64,000 nucleotides of DNA from NCBI RefSeq assembly GCF_007845675.1, contig NZ_VOBR01000036.1, forward strand, positions 1-64,000. The letters are read 5' to 3'. The notes beneath the pieces were generated by a model that had not been told where the DNA came from, ran no database searches, and was given only the letters and a program-made list of their open reading frames with translations. The DNA is from Lentzea tibetensis (GTDB lineage Bacteria; Actinomycetota; Actinomycetes; Mycobacteriales; Pseudonocardiaceae). Shown here one piece after another: positions 8,688 through 16,678 of this stretch. The stretch's first letter is position 1, and each line of letters starts with the position of its first letter. The position numbers and the translations under genes are program-made.

Positions 8688-9125
8688 TGTGAGTTCTGGC
8701 GTGCGTATCGCAGTGACCTGCCCGATGCCCGGTGGGCGTTGATCGAGCCGACGTTGACCGCGTGGCGCGCGGCACGACGCGGGCCGGGGACGGCGGCACG
8801 GGTGCATGACTTGCGGGAGATCGTGAACGCGATCCGGTATGTGTGCCGGACCGGGATCGCCTGGGAGTACTTGCCGCACGACTTCCCGCCGTACAAGACG
8901 GTGTACGACTACTACGTCAAGTGGGAGGCCGACGGCACGACCGAGACGCTGCATGACTTGCTGCGTCAGCAGGTTCGCGTCGCCAAGGGACGCACAACGA
9001 CCTCAACGGCGGTGATCATCGACTCGCAGAGCGTGAAGACCTCCTGCAACGTCAGCGAATCCAGCCAGGGCATCGACGCGGGCCAGAAGATCAAGGGTCG
9101 TAAGCGGCACATCGCCACCGACGTG
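8688..9125 (+). pseudogene. IS5-family transposase, 3'-truncated
   Basis: The frame encodes DLPDARWALIEPTLTAWRAA, YVCRTGIAWEYLPHDFPPYK, VYDYYVKWEADG and VIIDSQSVKTS (first catalytic Asp). It then ends at KGRKRHIATDV, where homology to IS5-type transposases stops. The only in-frame starts are CTG or TTG, so the start codon seems lost. Everything after the first third of the catalytic domain is missing because the integrase gene begins immediately. This junction is a candidate left boundary of the mobile element. Confidence 0.8.
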
Positions 9126-10319
9126 TTACGTGACCAGCGCGAACAGGTGGTTCTGCTCGGTGGAGTGGAGGCCGTTGGGGAACTGTGCCGCTAGGGAGTT
9201 CTGCCATCGTTGTTGCAGGCTTGTGAGGATCTTGGCTTCAACCTCGGGTGCCATGTGGTCGTAGATCTCCCGTACTTTCTCAGGGATCTGATGCCCGAGT
9301 CGGCGGGCGCGGCCGACCTCTGGGATGCCGTCGCCGATGAGCCAGGTGTTGTGGCTGTGGCGTAGTCCGTGGAAAACCAGGCCTCCTCTGATCGGTTGTG
9401 TGCGGACGCGCGGGTTGATGAGTTTGAGGTTTCCGTCGGAGGCGGGGCGCATGACGCGGCGGCTGAAGTTGGAGCGGCGCAGAAGTTGGAGGTCTCGGCT
9501 CACGAAGAGGTGTGGGTGGTCGTGCAGGTCGAGCAGGTAGCGCCACATGTCGGTGAGGAACGGCGGCAGGGTCACGGTGCGGGCTGAGGACACGGTTTTG
9601 GGTGGGCCGAGTGTGAGTTTGCCGTCGACTTCGTGCAGGGCGCCGATGTCGGGGTCGATGACGAAGCAGCCGTCGTCGAGGTGGATGTTGGTGCGCTGGA
9701 GCCCGGTGAGTTCGCCCCAGCGGGCTCCGGTGTAGGCGGCGCTGATGATCAGGATCGCCGCCCACTCGCCTGCGAGCGCGGTAGCTTGGAGTGCGATGCG
9801 CAGGACGTCCAGCGCGGTGGCCAGGACGACGGCGGGCTTGCGTTGCTGCCTGCGCCGTCCTCGCCTGCGGGCCTGGATGGGGCTGGCGGGGATGATGCCT
9901 TCGTCGGCGGCGTCGGCGAGCATCATGGTCAGGATCTTCATGATGGTCTTGACTGTGCTGTCGGCGAGGCCGTGGTTGCGGAGTTTGATCGCCCAGGTGT
10001 GTGCGTCGATGTTGCTGATGACGTTGAATGGCACCGAACCCCAGCGTGGTTCGATGTGGTTGCGAGTGAGGCTGCGGTACTGGGCCCTGGTGGCGTCGGC
10101 GACGTCGATCGACCCGAACCACGGGTCGATCCACCCGCCGAAGGGCTGGCTGCTCGCCGTCGGGACGTACCCGCGCATGGTGGCTTCGCGGTTGAGACGA
10201 GAGACCATCTCGCCCGCCGCTTCCTCGCTGGTGAAACCCGACATGGAGTCGAGCGTTCCGTCGTCGCGTTCGTAGCGGACGCGCCAGGAGTTCTTCCCGG
10301 ACTTCTCCGACCAGGCCAT
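9126..10319 (-). CDS. int: Tyrosine site-specific integrase
   Basis: A 397-residue phage/ICE-type integrase. The N-terminal arm-binding region and SAM-like core-binding domain (around TRAQYRSLTRNHIEPRWG) come before the catalytic domain. The active-site set is visible: Arg200 in YTGARWGELTGL, His317-x-x-Arg320 in FHGLRHSHNTWL, His343 in LGHQIP and Tyr353 in VREIYDHMA. It should catalyse integration and, with the adjacent excisionase-like protein, excision. The stop codon lies at the junction with a truncated IS5 transposase, so the attachment site is probably at or just beyond the 3' end of this gene, as is common for such elements. Confidence 0.93.
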   Translation of the reverse strand: MAWSEKSGKNSWRVRYERDDGTLDSMSGFTSEEAAGEMVSRLNREATMRGYVPTASSQPFGGWIDPWFGSIDVADATRAQYRSLTRNHIEPRWGSVPFNVISNIDAHTWAIKLRNHGLADSTVKTIMKILTMMLADAADEGIIPASPIQARRRGRRRQQRKPAVVLATALDVLRIALQATALAGEWAAILIISAAYTGARWGELTGLQRTNIHLDDGCFVIDPDIGALHEVDGKLTLGPPKTVSSARTVTLPPFLTDMWRYLLDLHDHPHLFVSRDLQLLRRSNFSRRVMRPASDGNLKLINPRVRTQPIRGGLVFHGLRHSHNTWLIGDGIPEVGRARRLGHQIPEKVREIYDHMAPEVEAKILTSLQQRWQNSLAAQFPNGLHSTEQNHLFALVT

Positions 10320-10389
10320 GGGAAAGTCCTTCAGTGTGACGAATGCGGATCATCGACAGCGCTATGGACGCATTGTCTGCACGAGGTGA

Positions 10390-10761
10390 TCAAGCGTGAC
10401 GTGGAGGTTCACCGCATTGGCGTGTCGGCTCGGGCAGGTTGCGTGCCGATTGTCGGCCTGCAGCGGCGATTTCCTCGATGTCCTGTTTGGCGAAGCGCAG
10501 ATGCTTGCCGAGAAACCGACAGGGGACCGTTCGGGCGGCGGCACGGCGTCGCAGCCACGATGGACGCACCTGCAGCATCTTCGCCGCCTGCTCCGGGGTG
10601 TAGAGGACCGGAAGGTCCTCTTCGGCAGCGGGTTCGGCGAATGCTGGGACATCGGATGGTGAGCTGCTGTCGTCAGCAGCTACCGCTTGGATCTCCACGG
10701 ATGTGGTTGATGACGAAGGAGGACGTGGCCGGAGATGGCCCGCGATGCGTCGTCTGTTCAT
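10390..10761 (-). CDS. xis: Excisionase-like helix-turn-helix protein
   Basis: A 123-residue protein with a disordered N-terminal 50 residues rich in Pro and Ser. A MerR/excisionase-type winged helix follows: LYTPEQAAKMLQVRPSWLRR, then VPCRFLGKHLRFAKQDIEEI. It lies 70 bases upstream of the integrase on the same strand, the usual xis-int arrangement. It probably bends DNA at the attachment site and sets the direction of recombination. The assignment rests on the fold and the neighbour. Confidence 0.8.
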   Translation of the reverse strand: MNRRRIAGHLRPRPPSSSTTSVEIQAVAADDSSSPSDVPAFAEPAAEEDLPVLYTPEQAAKMLQVRPSWLRRRAAARTVPCRFLGKHLRFAKQDIEEIAAAGRQSARNLPEPTRQCGEPPRHA

Positions 10762-10916
10762 GCGGCTCTCCCAACGGTTTCATGCGGGCGTGACCATGCC
10801 TCGGGATCTGGTGCAGGTAGGTGCTGTGTAACGCGGGCGTACCAAGCCAGGGCGAAGCGCAGGCTTCTCTGTACTAAGAAACGATCTTGTAACGACGTAG
10901 CTCGTGAGTCGTTGTT

Positions 10917-12035
10917 GTGGCCATGAAGGCTGATCAGCGGACGTATGAGGTCGTGGCGACGGCCGATCAGGGGCTGCCGTTCGTCATGGTCGACGAGACC
11001 GGCGTGCCGGTCGCAGTGATAGCTGACTATCTGCGAGAGCTCGTGGCATCGGACTGCAGCCCGCTGACGGTGCGGTCGTACGCGTTCGATCTGCTCACCT
11101 GGTTCCGGTTCCTCCTGGTTGAAGAAGTCGACTGGGAGCAGGTCACACGCACACAGGTTCGGGACTACGTGCTGATGCTCCGCAGCGCGGTGAACCCGCA
11201 ACGCCGCAGTGCGAATCCAGAAGGCCAGGTCGGGAGAGGTTCTCGCACGGGTAAGCATCCGCGCTCGCCTGGGTATGCGCCGGCGACGATCAACCACAGG
11301 TTGGCGGTGCTGGCGTCGTTCTACGACTTCAGCAAGCGGACGGGTGCCGGGCCATTGGTCAATCCTGTTCCCGGACCCGGGCCTGGTGATCGGAACATGA
11401 GGCATCAAAGCCCGCTTGAACCGCGCACACCCAGCCGCCGCGGTAGTTACCGGCAGAAGACACCGGAGTTGGTGCCTCGCGCGATTCCAGATGATCTTTA
11501 CCACGAGGTATTCGAGGCACTGGCCAGTGATCGCGATCGTGCCATCGTGGCGTTGCTCGTGTCCTCGGCCGCACGCGCGACCGAGTTGCTGGGCATGACG
11601 GCCACTGATGTGGACTGGGGTGGTCAACGGATCAGGCTGATTGGGAAGGGCACCCGCCAGCCTGAATGGGTCGCGGTGTCGCCCGACTCCCTGATGTGGC
11701 TTGGTCGCTATCTCGCGCGGGAACGACCCGGTCTGGAGCCGAACGGCGCGTTGTGGCTCACGCTGCGCCGTCCACATCGGCCGTTGAAGTACCAGGCATT
11801 GCGAGCGATGTTGTTGCGTGTCAACGCGAAACTCGGACTCGATCTGGTCTTGCACGACTTCCGGCACACATGCGGCATCCGCTTGGCGAATGACCCGAGC
11901 ATTCCGATCACCGACGTCCAGGCGCACCTGCGCCACCGCACGCTGGCCAGCAGCGAGCCCTATCGGGCTCGACGCTGGTCCAGTCGAGGGCGCGGATGTC
12001 GCCGAGGTTCGGCACCTCCGGCATGCGCGCGGTGA
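10917..12035 (+). CDS. Second tyrosine recombinase with foreign C-terminus
   Basis: The catalytic residues of a XerC/D-like recombinase are present: Arg220 (SSAARATELLGM), His313-x-x-Arg316 (HDFRHTCGIRL), His340 (HLRHRTL) and Tyr349 (SEPY). Immediately after Tyr349 the homology ends. The remaining 23 residues come from reading the complement of a truncated C5 methyltransferase gene. The last helix normally exchanged between protomers is therefore missing, and activity is doubtful. The GTG at 10917 or the ATG at 10923 may start it. It is divergent from the xis/int pair and could be the remnant of an older, inner element. Confidence 0.8.
   Translation: MAMKADQRTYEVVATADQGLPFVMVDETGVPVAVIADYLRELVASDCSPLTVRSYAFDLLTWFRFLLVEEVDWEQVTRTQVRDYVLMLRSAVNPQRRSANPEGQVGRGSRTGKHPRSPGYAPATINHRLAVLASFYDFSKRTGAGPLVNPVPGPGPGDRNMRHQSPLEPRTPSRRGSYRQKTPELVPRAIPDDLYHEVFEALASDRDRAIVALLVSSAARATELLGMTATDVDWGGQRIRLIGKGTRQPEWVAVSPDSLMWLGRYLARERPGLEPNGALWLTLRRPHRPLKYQALRAMLLRVNAKLGLDLVLHDFRHTCGIRLANDPSIPITDVQAHLRHRTLASSEPYRARRWSSRGRGCRRGSAPPACAR
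11954..11971. repeat. Palindrome at recombinase/methyltransferase junction
   Basis: CGAGCCC-TATC-GGGCTCG is a perfect 7-bp inverted repeat. It lies exactly where the second recombinase gene (plus strand) and the C5 methyltransferase gene (minus strand) are both cut off. The TAT in the spacer is the codon for the catalytic Tyr349. It may be a recombination core, or a short bidirectional stem-loop formed after the join. Confidence 0.7.
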
Positions 12036-12315
12036 GGACCTGCGCGATATGCGGGTCGGGATCGGCGCACCAGGCGACGCGTCCGCCGCCGAACGCGGCG
12101 AGCACACCGAGGTCCAGCCCGCCGTAGCCGGTGCACACCGATCCGACGACCGGTCCGGTGCTCGCGGCGACCGGCACGTTCTGCGGCGCTTCGTCCGGCA
12201 CGGGCTGCGAAGTGGCCGCCCGCACCGCCCCCGCCGCCGTCGTGGTGACGACGACGAGGGCGGGGGCGGAGCAAGAGGCGGACCGTGGTGTCTTGTCACG
12301 GGGTCGGGTGCTCAC
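11966..12315 (-). pseudogene. C5 DNA methyltransferase, N-terminal fragment
   Basis: The frame starts at GTG 12315, which overlaps the stop of the upstream methyltransferase (GTGA). After about 55 low-complexity residues it reads GSVCTGYGGLDLGVLAAFG, the AdoMet-binding motif I of cytosine-5 methyltransferases, then VAWCADPDPHIAQVL and LGDIRALDW. It breaks off at EPDRA, just before motif IV with the catalytic PCQ. About 117 codons survive, so the product cannot methylate DNA. The break coincides with the palindrome and with the end of the second recombinase. Confidence 0.8.
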
Positions 12316-13523
12316 GCCGCCACGCCCGCAGGTTCGTTGCGAACCCCAGTGTCCAACCCCGACAATGAGGCCGATGACCGCTTGTGTTCCCGCTGAAGTT
12401 GCTTCAGTTTTCTTGAACTCAAGGAGTTCAGGGCGGTGCGGAATACAAGTACGTCCTCGTGGGCAATCAGGTGCAGCGGAAGTCCTGCCTCGCGCTGTTT
12501 GCGGATGAAGTCGCGCTGGAAGAACGATCCCCTGGGTACGAGGTCGTGCTCGGCCGCACGTGCCAGCAGGGCGACGCACCGCTCGACCGGGATCAGGCCT
12601 GCGTGCACGCCGCAGGCGAGGACTTGCGAGGGCAGGTCGATCAGCTCGGCGTGCTCTCGCCAGGGGCGGATGGTGATGGCGATGTGCCCGCCGGACCTCA
12701 GGAAGGTGCGCAGGGCGGCGAGGATGCGGGTGAAGCCGGCCAGTAGGCGGTGGTGGCCGATGTTGGCGAGGTTGCCGCGGTCGAGGGTGTTGCCGTAGAG
12801 GTGGTGGTACTTCTGCACCCCCGCGCCCGGCGCGACCGACACCTGTCCGTGTGTGGAGGGGCCGTAGGGCGGGGAGGTGACCACCAGCGTCGCCTGCCCG
12901 ACGTATTCCCTGGGCAGGAGGGTGACGAGCTGGCGGGCGTCGCCGTGGAACACCCGCGCGTCGTGGGTGATGCCCTGCGCTCGCGCGAGGTCGAGATTCG
13001 CTTGCGCGATCTCGACCCAGTGGGGTTCGTACTCCACACCGGCTGCGCGGCGTCCGAGGCGCACGGCTTCGACGAGGGTGGTGCCGATCCCGCACATCGG
13101 GTCGAGCACCAGGTCGCCGGGTTTGGTGTAGTGGGCGACGGCGTGGCGCACCACCTCGGGCAGCATTTTGGCCGGGTGCGCGGTCGACTCGGCCGTGTAC
13201 TTGCCCTTGCGCTGAGCGGCCGGCGACGCCTGCGCGGTCGTCCACACCGACACCGCGGGCGGCTGCGACCGCGCGCGACGCACCCCCGTCTGCGCGGAGT
13301 CATCCACAGGGTTGTCCACAGCAGTGGGCGGGGTGTCGGGCGCGGCGAGGTGTGCCCGCGGGACGCACTGGGTCGGCCCGTCGGCCACCCCGGCTACGGG
13401 GCCGCTGACGGTGTCGGCGTGACGGTGGCCAGGGGGCGGCGTGGCGGGGGCGTGCGTCACCGGTGGGCTTTCCTGCGGGCGCCGTCCTGGGTGTGCGGAG
13501 GCGGAGTTCGGCGCTGCGGTCAT
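12312..13523 (-). CDS. DNA methyltransferase (N4-cytosine/N6-adenine type)
   Basis: A 403-residue protein. The first 105 residues are Pro-rich and probably flexible. The catalytic part has the AdoMet motif LVLDPMCGIGTTLVEA (residues 138-153) and the catalytic TSPPYG (216-221), in the order motif I before motif IV, followed by SGGHIAITIRPWRE. The TSPPY signature fits exocyclic amino methylation of C or A. It overlaps the preceding gene by ATGA and the following C5 methyltransferase fragment by GTGA, forming one modification cassette. No restriction endonuclease is adjacent, so it is an orphan modification enzyme, perhaps protecting the element during transfer. Confidence 0.87.
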   Translation of the reverse strand: MTAAPNSASAHPGRRPQESPPVTHAPATPPPGHRHADTVSGPVAGVADGPTQCVPRAHLAAPDTPPTAVDNPVDDSAQTGVRRARSQPPAVSVWTTAQASPAAQRKGKYTAESTAHPAKMLPEVVRHAVAHYTKPGDLVLDPMCGIGTTLVEAVRLGRRAAGVEYEPHWVEIAQANLDLARAQGITHDARVFHGDARQLVTLLPREYVGQATLVVTSPPYGPSTHGQVSVAPGAGVQKYHHLYGNTLDRGNLANIGHHRLLAGFTRILAALRTFLRSGGHIAITIRPWREHAELIDLPSQVLACGVHAGLIPVERCVALLARAAEHDLVPRGSFFQRDFIRKQREAGLPLHLIAHEDVLVFRTALNSLSSRKLKQLQREHKRSSASLSGLDTGVRNEPAGVAA

Positions 13524-14596
13524 CGGTGATCTCTGTCCTTCTCGGCGGTGCTGTTCGGCGGGGCGGGTGTCGGCGGCTGGTGGTCGTGGGGCTGGGCGAA
13601 GGCCAGGACGTCGGAGTGGATGCGCCGATGCGGGGCGGGCAGTCCGTGCGTCTCGGCGCGGTGCCGCGCGCGGGCCTGCGCGCTGTCGTCCGTGCGGTCC
13701 GGGGGCTCGTCGGTGAGGTGGAAGCGGCCGTCGCGGACGGGCGCGTGCAGCGCGACGATGTGCTGGAGGTAGAGCAGATCGGCGTTCTGTCCGGCCGTCA
13801 CCACCGCCCCGGTCGGGTCGGTCAGCTCACCCGTCGTCCAGTCACAGTGCGTGAGCACGGCGAGGATGCCGCCGACCGGCAGCAGACGGGCGGCGAACAG
13901 CGCGACGAGGTCGGTGGAGCGGTCGCCGGAGTGCTCCGGCCGCAGGCGGGTGATGATCAGGTCCGCGCTCTGCGATGCCGCCTGTGGATCGGTCGACGGG
14001 GACAGGTCGACGGTGCCCAGCGGTGTCGGCGCGACGGTTGCGGGAGCCGGACTGGCGTCGCCGATGAGATCGGCCCAGAACGGGCGGGAGGCGCATCTGG
14101 TCGCCTCTGAGTCGACCGGGACGCGTTCGACGCGCGCGATGCGGCCGAGGCGTTGCACGGCATGCAGGGCGTCGTCCAGCTCGGCTCCGGGCGCGTGGTC
14201 GACGACGCCGTCGGCCCCCACCGCAGCGAGCGTCGGGCGGTCGTCGTTCGGGGTCGGCCAGGTCAGCAGCACGACGCGTGCGCCGGGTTCGCTGAACGAG
14301 GTGACGATCTTCTCCAGGAGCGCCGGAGGCCACGCGATATCGGGGTCGATCGGGGCGGGTCCGGCGGTCCAGACGGTCGCCGGGGTGGGGGTCGATGCCG
14401 AGCCGCGGGACCGCGTGCGAGTCTCGCGGGCGGGCTTGCCGGGGCTGAGGCGGGTGGTGGTCGGGGCGGTCGGCCACGGTCGGCGATCTCCGCCCCGGCG
14501 ACCGCCGGGGCGCGGCGGAGTCGGGTGCGTGGAGTCCGTCCGGGGTGTGCTGCGCCGCCGGGGCGAGCGGCGGCCGGAGCGGTCGGGCTGGGTCAC
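13520..14596 (-). CDS. Methyltransferase-like protein without PPY motif
   Basis: 358 residues from GTG 14596, chosen for the AAGGGG site 8 bases upstream. The first 70 residues are Arg/Pro-rich. The body has two beta-alpha units (GARVVLLTWPTPNDDRP; LLPVGGILAVLTHCDW) and a C-terminal HSDVLAFAQP, which parallels HEDVLVF in the neighbouring methyltransferase. It lacks both the glycine-rich AdoMet loop and the SPPY motif, so it may be an inactive paralogue acting as a partner or specificity subunit. It is translationally coupled to the active enzyme by an ATGA overlap. Confidence 0.6.
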   Translation of the reverse strand: MTQPDRSGRRSPRRRSTPRTDSTHPTPPRPGGRRGGDRRPWPTAPTTTRLSPGKPARETRTRSRGSASTPTPATVWTAGPAPIDPDIAWPPALLEKIVTSFSEPGARVVLLTWPTPNDDRPTLAAVGADGVVDHAPGAELDDALHAVQRLGRIARVERVPVDSEATRCASRPFWADLIGDASPAPATVAPTPLGTVDLSPSTDPQAASQSADLIITRLRPEHSGDRSTDLVALFAARLLPVGGILAVLTHCDWTTGELTDPTGAVVTAGQNADLLYLQHIVALHAPVRDGRFHLTDEPPDRTDDSAQARARHRAETHGLPAPHRRIHSDVLAFAQPHDHQPPTPAPPNSTAEKDRDHR

Positions 14597-15122
14597 GGGG
14601 TGTCCCCTTCGCAGACGGGGTGCGCCTGGCGATGTGAGGCGCTGATGACACCCCTGAACTCCGAAATACGCGCCGCTTGGGGACACGCGATCGTCGACTT
14701 TCTGGAATCTGTCGGCTGGCCGGAAGTGAAAGGCGTCTATGTGCGTGCCCGTGAGAGGAGACTTGGCCTGCCGGGAAGAAAGGGTTCAACGTTTCCTGCC
14801 ATGTCGCCGTCTGGTGCCGACTGACTGTCGTACAGGACGGTGAGCTCGTGGCAGGTCTTACCAAACTGGCACCAAACTATTACCGTCCGCCAGTGTTCGC
14901 AGGTAGCGGGATATCACCCTGCACTCGCTCTTGATCTTTCCTTCTCGTGTTCGCTGATCTGCGGCAGCGCTGAAATGGATCGTGGCATGGTTGCGGAATG
15001 ATCAGTGAAGATCGACGGTGCCTCTGTGGTGCTAGTTCTGTGCCGGTTTGGTAAGAGTGTGGTGCTACCTGTTGTGGCGTCCTGATCGAGTCGTTGATCC
15101 CGACTCGTTCAGGAGCCATTCC
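14597..15122. promoter_or_regulatory. Divergent control region of transfer operon
   Basis: About 525 bases separate the methyltransferase cassette (leftward) from the transfer operon (rightward). Promoters for both must lie here, but no clear -35/-10 pair stands out. An AGGAG at about 15109-15113 is the ribosome-binding site for GTG 15123. CTGAACTCCG near 14650 is the complement of CGGAGTTCAG near 16050. No gene is seen. Confidence 0.5.
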
Positions 15123-16157
15123 GTGACTTCGCAGCAGGCTGTTCCGCGCTCGAGTTTCGAGCGCGATCGAATGCCGTTGGACGCCGCCCGCGCGGCGTTT
15201 GAGTGGCTGGTCGCCGGACCGCATCCGGTGTCGGTCGACGGGCGATTGTTCCCCGGTCTTCCGGGGCGGCGGGTGCCGTTGAACGAGCTGCGCGACCGGC
15301 TGCTGCGCCGCGGTTGCCCGCAGACGTTGCGGGACGCGGCGTGGGCGCACCTGGTTCTGCTCGCCCGCACCGAGGGTGGCACCTGGACCGTCGGCGCGGT
15401 GGGGGTGGCGCTGCCCGCGCTGACCTCCATCGCCGCCAGGTTGTCGGCGCGTTTCGCCGGTGACCCGAGTGACATCCACGCCGCGGTGCTGGCCGGGTTC
15501 GTCGCCGAGCTCGGCGAGGTTGATCTGCGCAAGCCGCGCATCATGCTGCGGTTGCGGTGGGCCGCCTACCGCGCCGGGCACGCCGCCGTGCGCGAGGCGC
15601 TGGACGCGCCGGTGCCCTCTGGGCACGGGTTCCGCTCGACGTTGCCGCCGCCCCCGTGGGGGCACCCCGACTTCGTCCTCGCCCGTGCGGTCGCCGAGCA
15701 CGCGATCACCGCGGCGGAGGCCGAACTGATTGGGGCTACCCGTCTGGAAGGTGTCGCGCTGGCCGACGCCGCGTCCGAGCGCGGCTTGTCGTATCAGGCC
15801 GGCAAGAAGGCCCGCCAGCGCGCCGAGCGCCGCCTCGTCGCCTACCTGCTCGACACCGCTCCGGACGTCGCGCATGGCTGTGGCCACGAGCGCGACCTGG
15901 CGGCTCAGGTGGCCGACGCGGTGACCATCGCCGAGGCCGCGGCGTACGCGACCAGGCCGACCGGTCAGTCACACACCGTGACGGACCTGGGTGTGAACAC
16001 GGCGGAGAAAGTCGGCGATCGCGTGTCCCCGCATGGCCGGTTTTCCGGAGTTCAGGGCTGCGGGAGGAGATCAGCCACCTCCGCGCACACCACCTCCTCG
16101 CCCGAGTCGCCGCAACGGCGGTCGGGTTCGACTCCGGGAGTGTCGCGATGCGCCTGA
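15123..16157 (+). CDS. Sigma-factor-like regulator
   Basis: 344 residues from GTG 15123, with AGGAG 8 bases upstream. The middle (FAGDPSDIHAAVLAGFVAEL, then KPRIMLRLRWAAYRAGHAAV) resembles sigma-70 region 2. The part LIGATRLEGVALADAASERG through YQAGKKARQRAERRLVAYL resembles a region 4 helix-turn-helix. The gene is first in the forward transfer operon and overlaps the pilin-like gene, so it may direct transcription of transfer genes. It lacks a clear region 3 and may not bind core polymerase. The sigma label is inference from pattern. Confidence 0.6.
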   Translation: MTSQQAVPRSSFERDRMPLDAARAAFEWLVAGPHPVSVDGRLFPGLPGRRVPLNELRDRLLRRGCPQTLRDAAWAHLVLLARTEGGTWTVGAVGVALPALTSIAARLSARFAGDPSDIHAAVLAGFVAELGEVDLRKPRIMLRLRWAAYRAGHAAVREALDAPVPSGHGFRSTLPPPPWGHPDFVLARAVAEHAITAAEAELIGATRLEGVALADAASERGLSYQAGKKARQRAERRLVAYLLDTAPDVAHGCGHERDLAAQVADAVTIAEAAAYATRPTGQSHTVTDLGVNTAEKVGDRVSPHGRFSGVQGCGRRSATSAHTTSSPESPQRRSGSTPGVSRCA

Positions 16158-16675
16158 CCCGAACCTTTGTCCGTCCCGACACCGACCGGCGTTCCGCCCG
16201 CCGGCGACCCGAGCGCGGGCCCGCGCTCGGCCGTCGCACGGCGGTCTCGCGAACCCGCCTCACGAGCTGCGCCGGAGTGCGCCGCCAGGACGGTGACAGC
16301 ACCACACCTCGGGCCTGTGCTGTGTCCGCCGGTTGTCGGCGGAGCATCCGTCGACGCGTGCTGCTGGTCGCCGAGCTGGTCGCGCTGGCTGTACTGGCGT
16401 CCGGGACGACCGCGCACGCGGACACCATTCTGCTCGCGATCGCGGGCAGCGTCGACGAGGTCCTGACCAACATCCGCAACTGGCTGATGGGCATCCTCGC
16501 CGGGCTCGCGACGGTGTTCTTCACCATCGGCGCCGTCCGCCGCGTGATGGCCGCCGGCGACCCCGGCGAGCAGGAGAAGGCCAAGGAGGCGTTCAAGGCC
16601 GCCGGGATCGGCTACGCGCTGGCCGCGCTCGCGCCGTTGGTCGTCAGTGTGCTCAAGGGCATCGTGGGGGCGTAG
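16148..16675 (+). CDS. VirB2/TrbC-like pilin subunit
   Basis: 175 residues. After a long basic N-terminus comes a membrane/signal stretch (VLLVAELVALAVLASGTTAHA, about residues 74-94) with an AxA cut. A short mature protein follows, with two hydrophobic helices separated by a polar loop: MGILAGLATVFFTIGAVRRV and GIGYALAALAPLVVSVLKGI. This two-helix layout is that of VirB2/TrbC pilins of type IV secretion. It overlaps the regulator gene by 10 bases and comes just before the VirB6-like gene. The ATG at 16148 is preferred, but a shorter start is possible. Confidence 0.7.
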   Translation: MRLTRTFVRPDTDRRSARRRPERGPALGRRTAVSRTRLTSCAGVRRQDGDSTTPRACAVSAGCRRSIRRRVLLVAELVALAVLASGTTAHADTILLAIAGSVDEVLTNIRNWLMGILAGLATVFFTIGAVRRVMAAGDPGEQEKAKEAFKAAGIGYALAALAPLVVSVLKGIVGA

Positions 16676-16678
16676 GCG

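Noticed and set aside
9100-9140. tRNA gene as integrase target
   Set aside because: No cloverleaf or tRNA 3' end can be formed. The neighbour is a transposase fragment.
10758-12299. Long minus-strand open frame opposite the second recombinase
   Set aside because: It is antisense to clear recombinase and methyltransferase coding sequence, Arg/Pro-rich, and lacks any domain.
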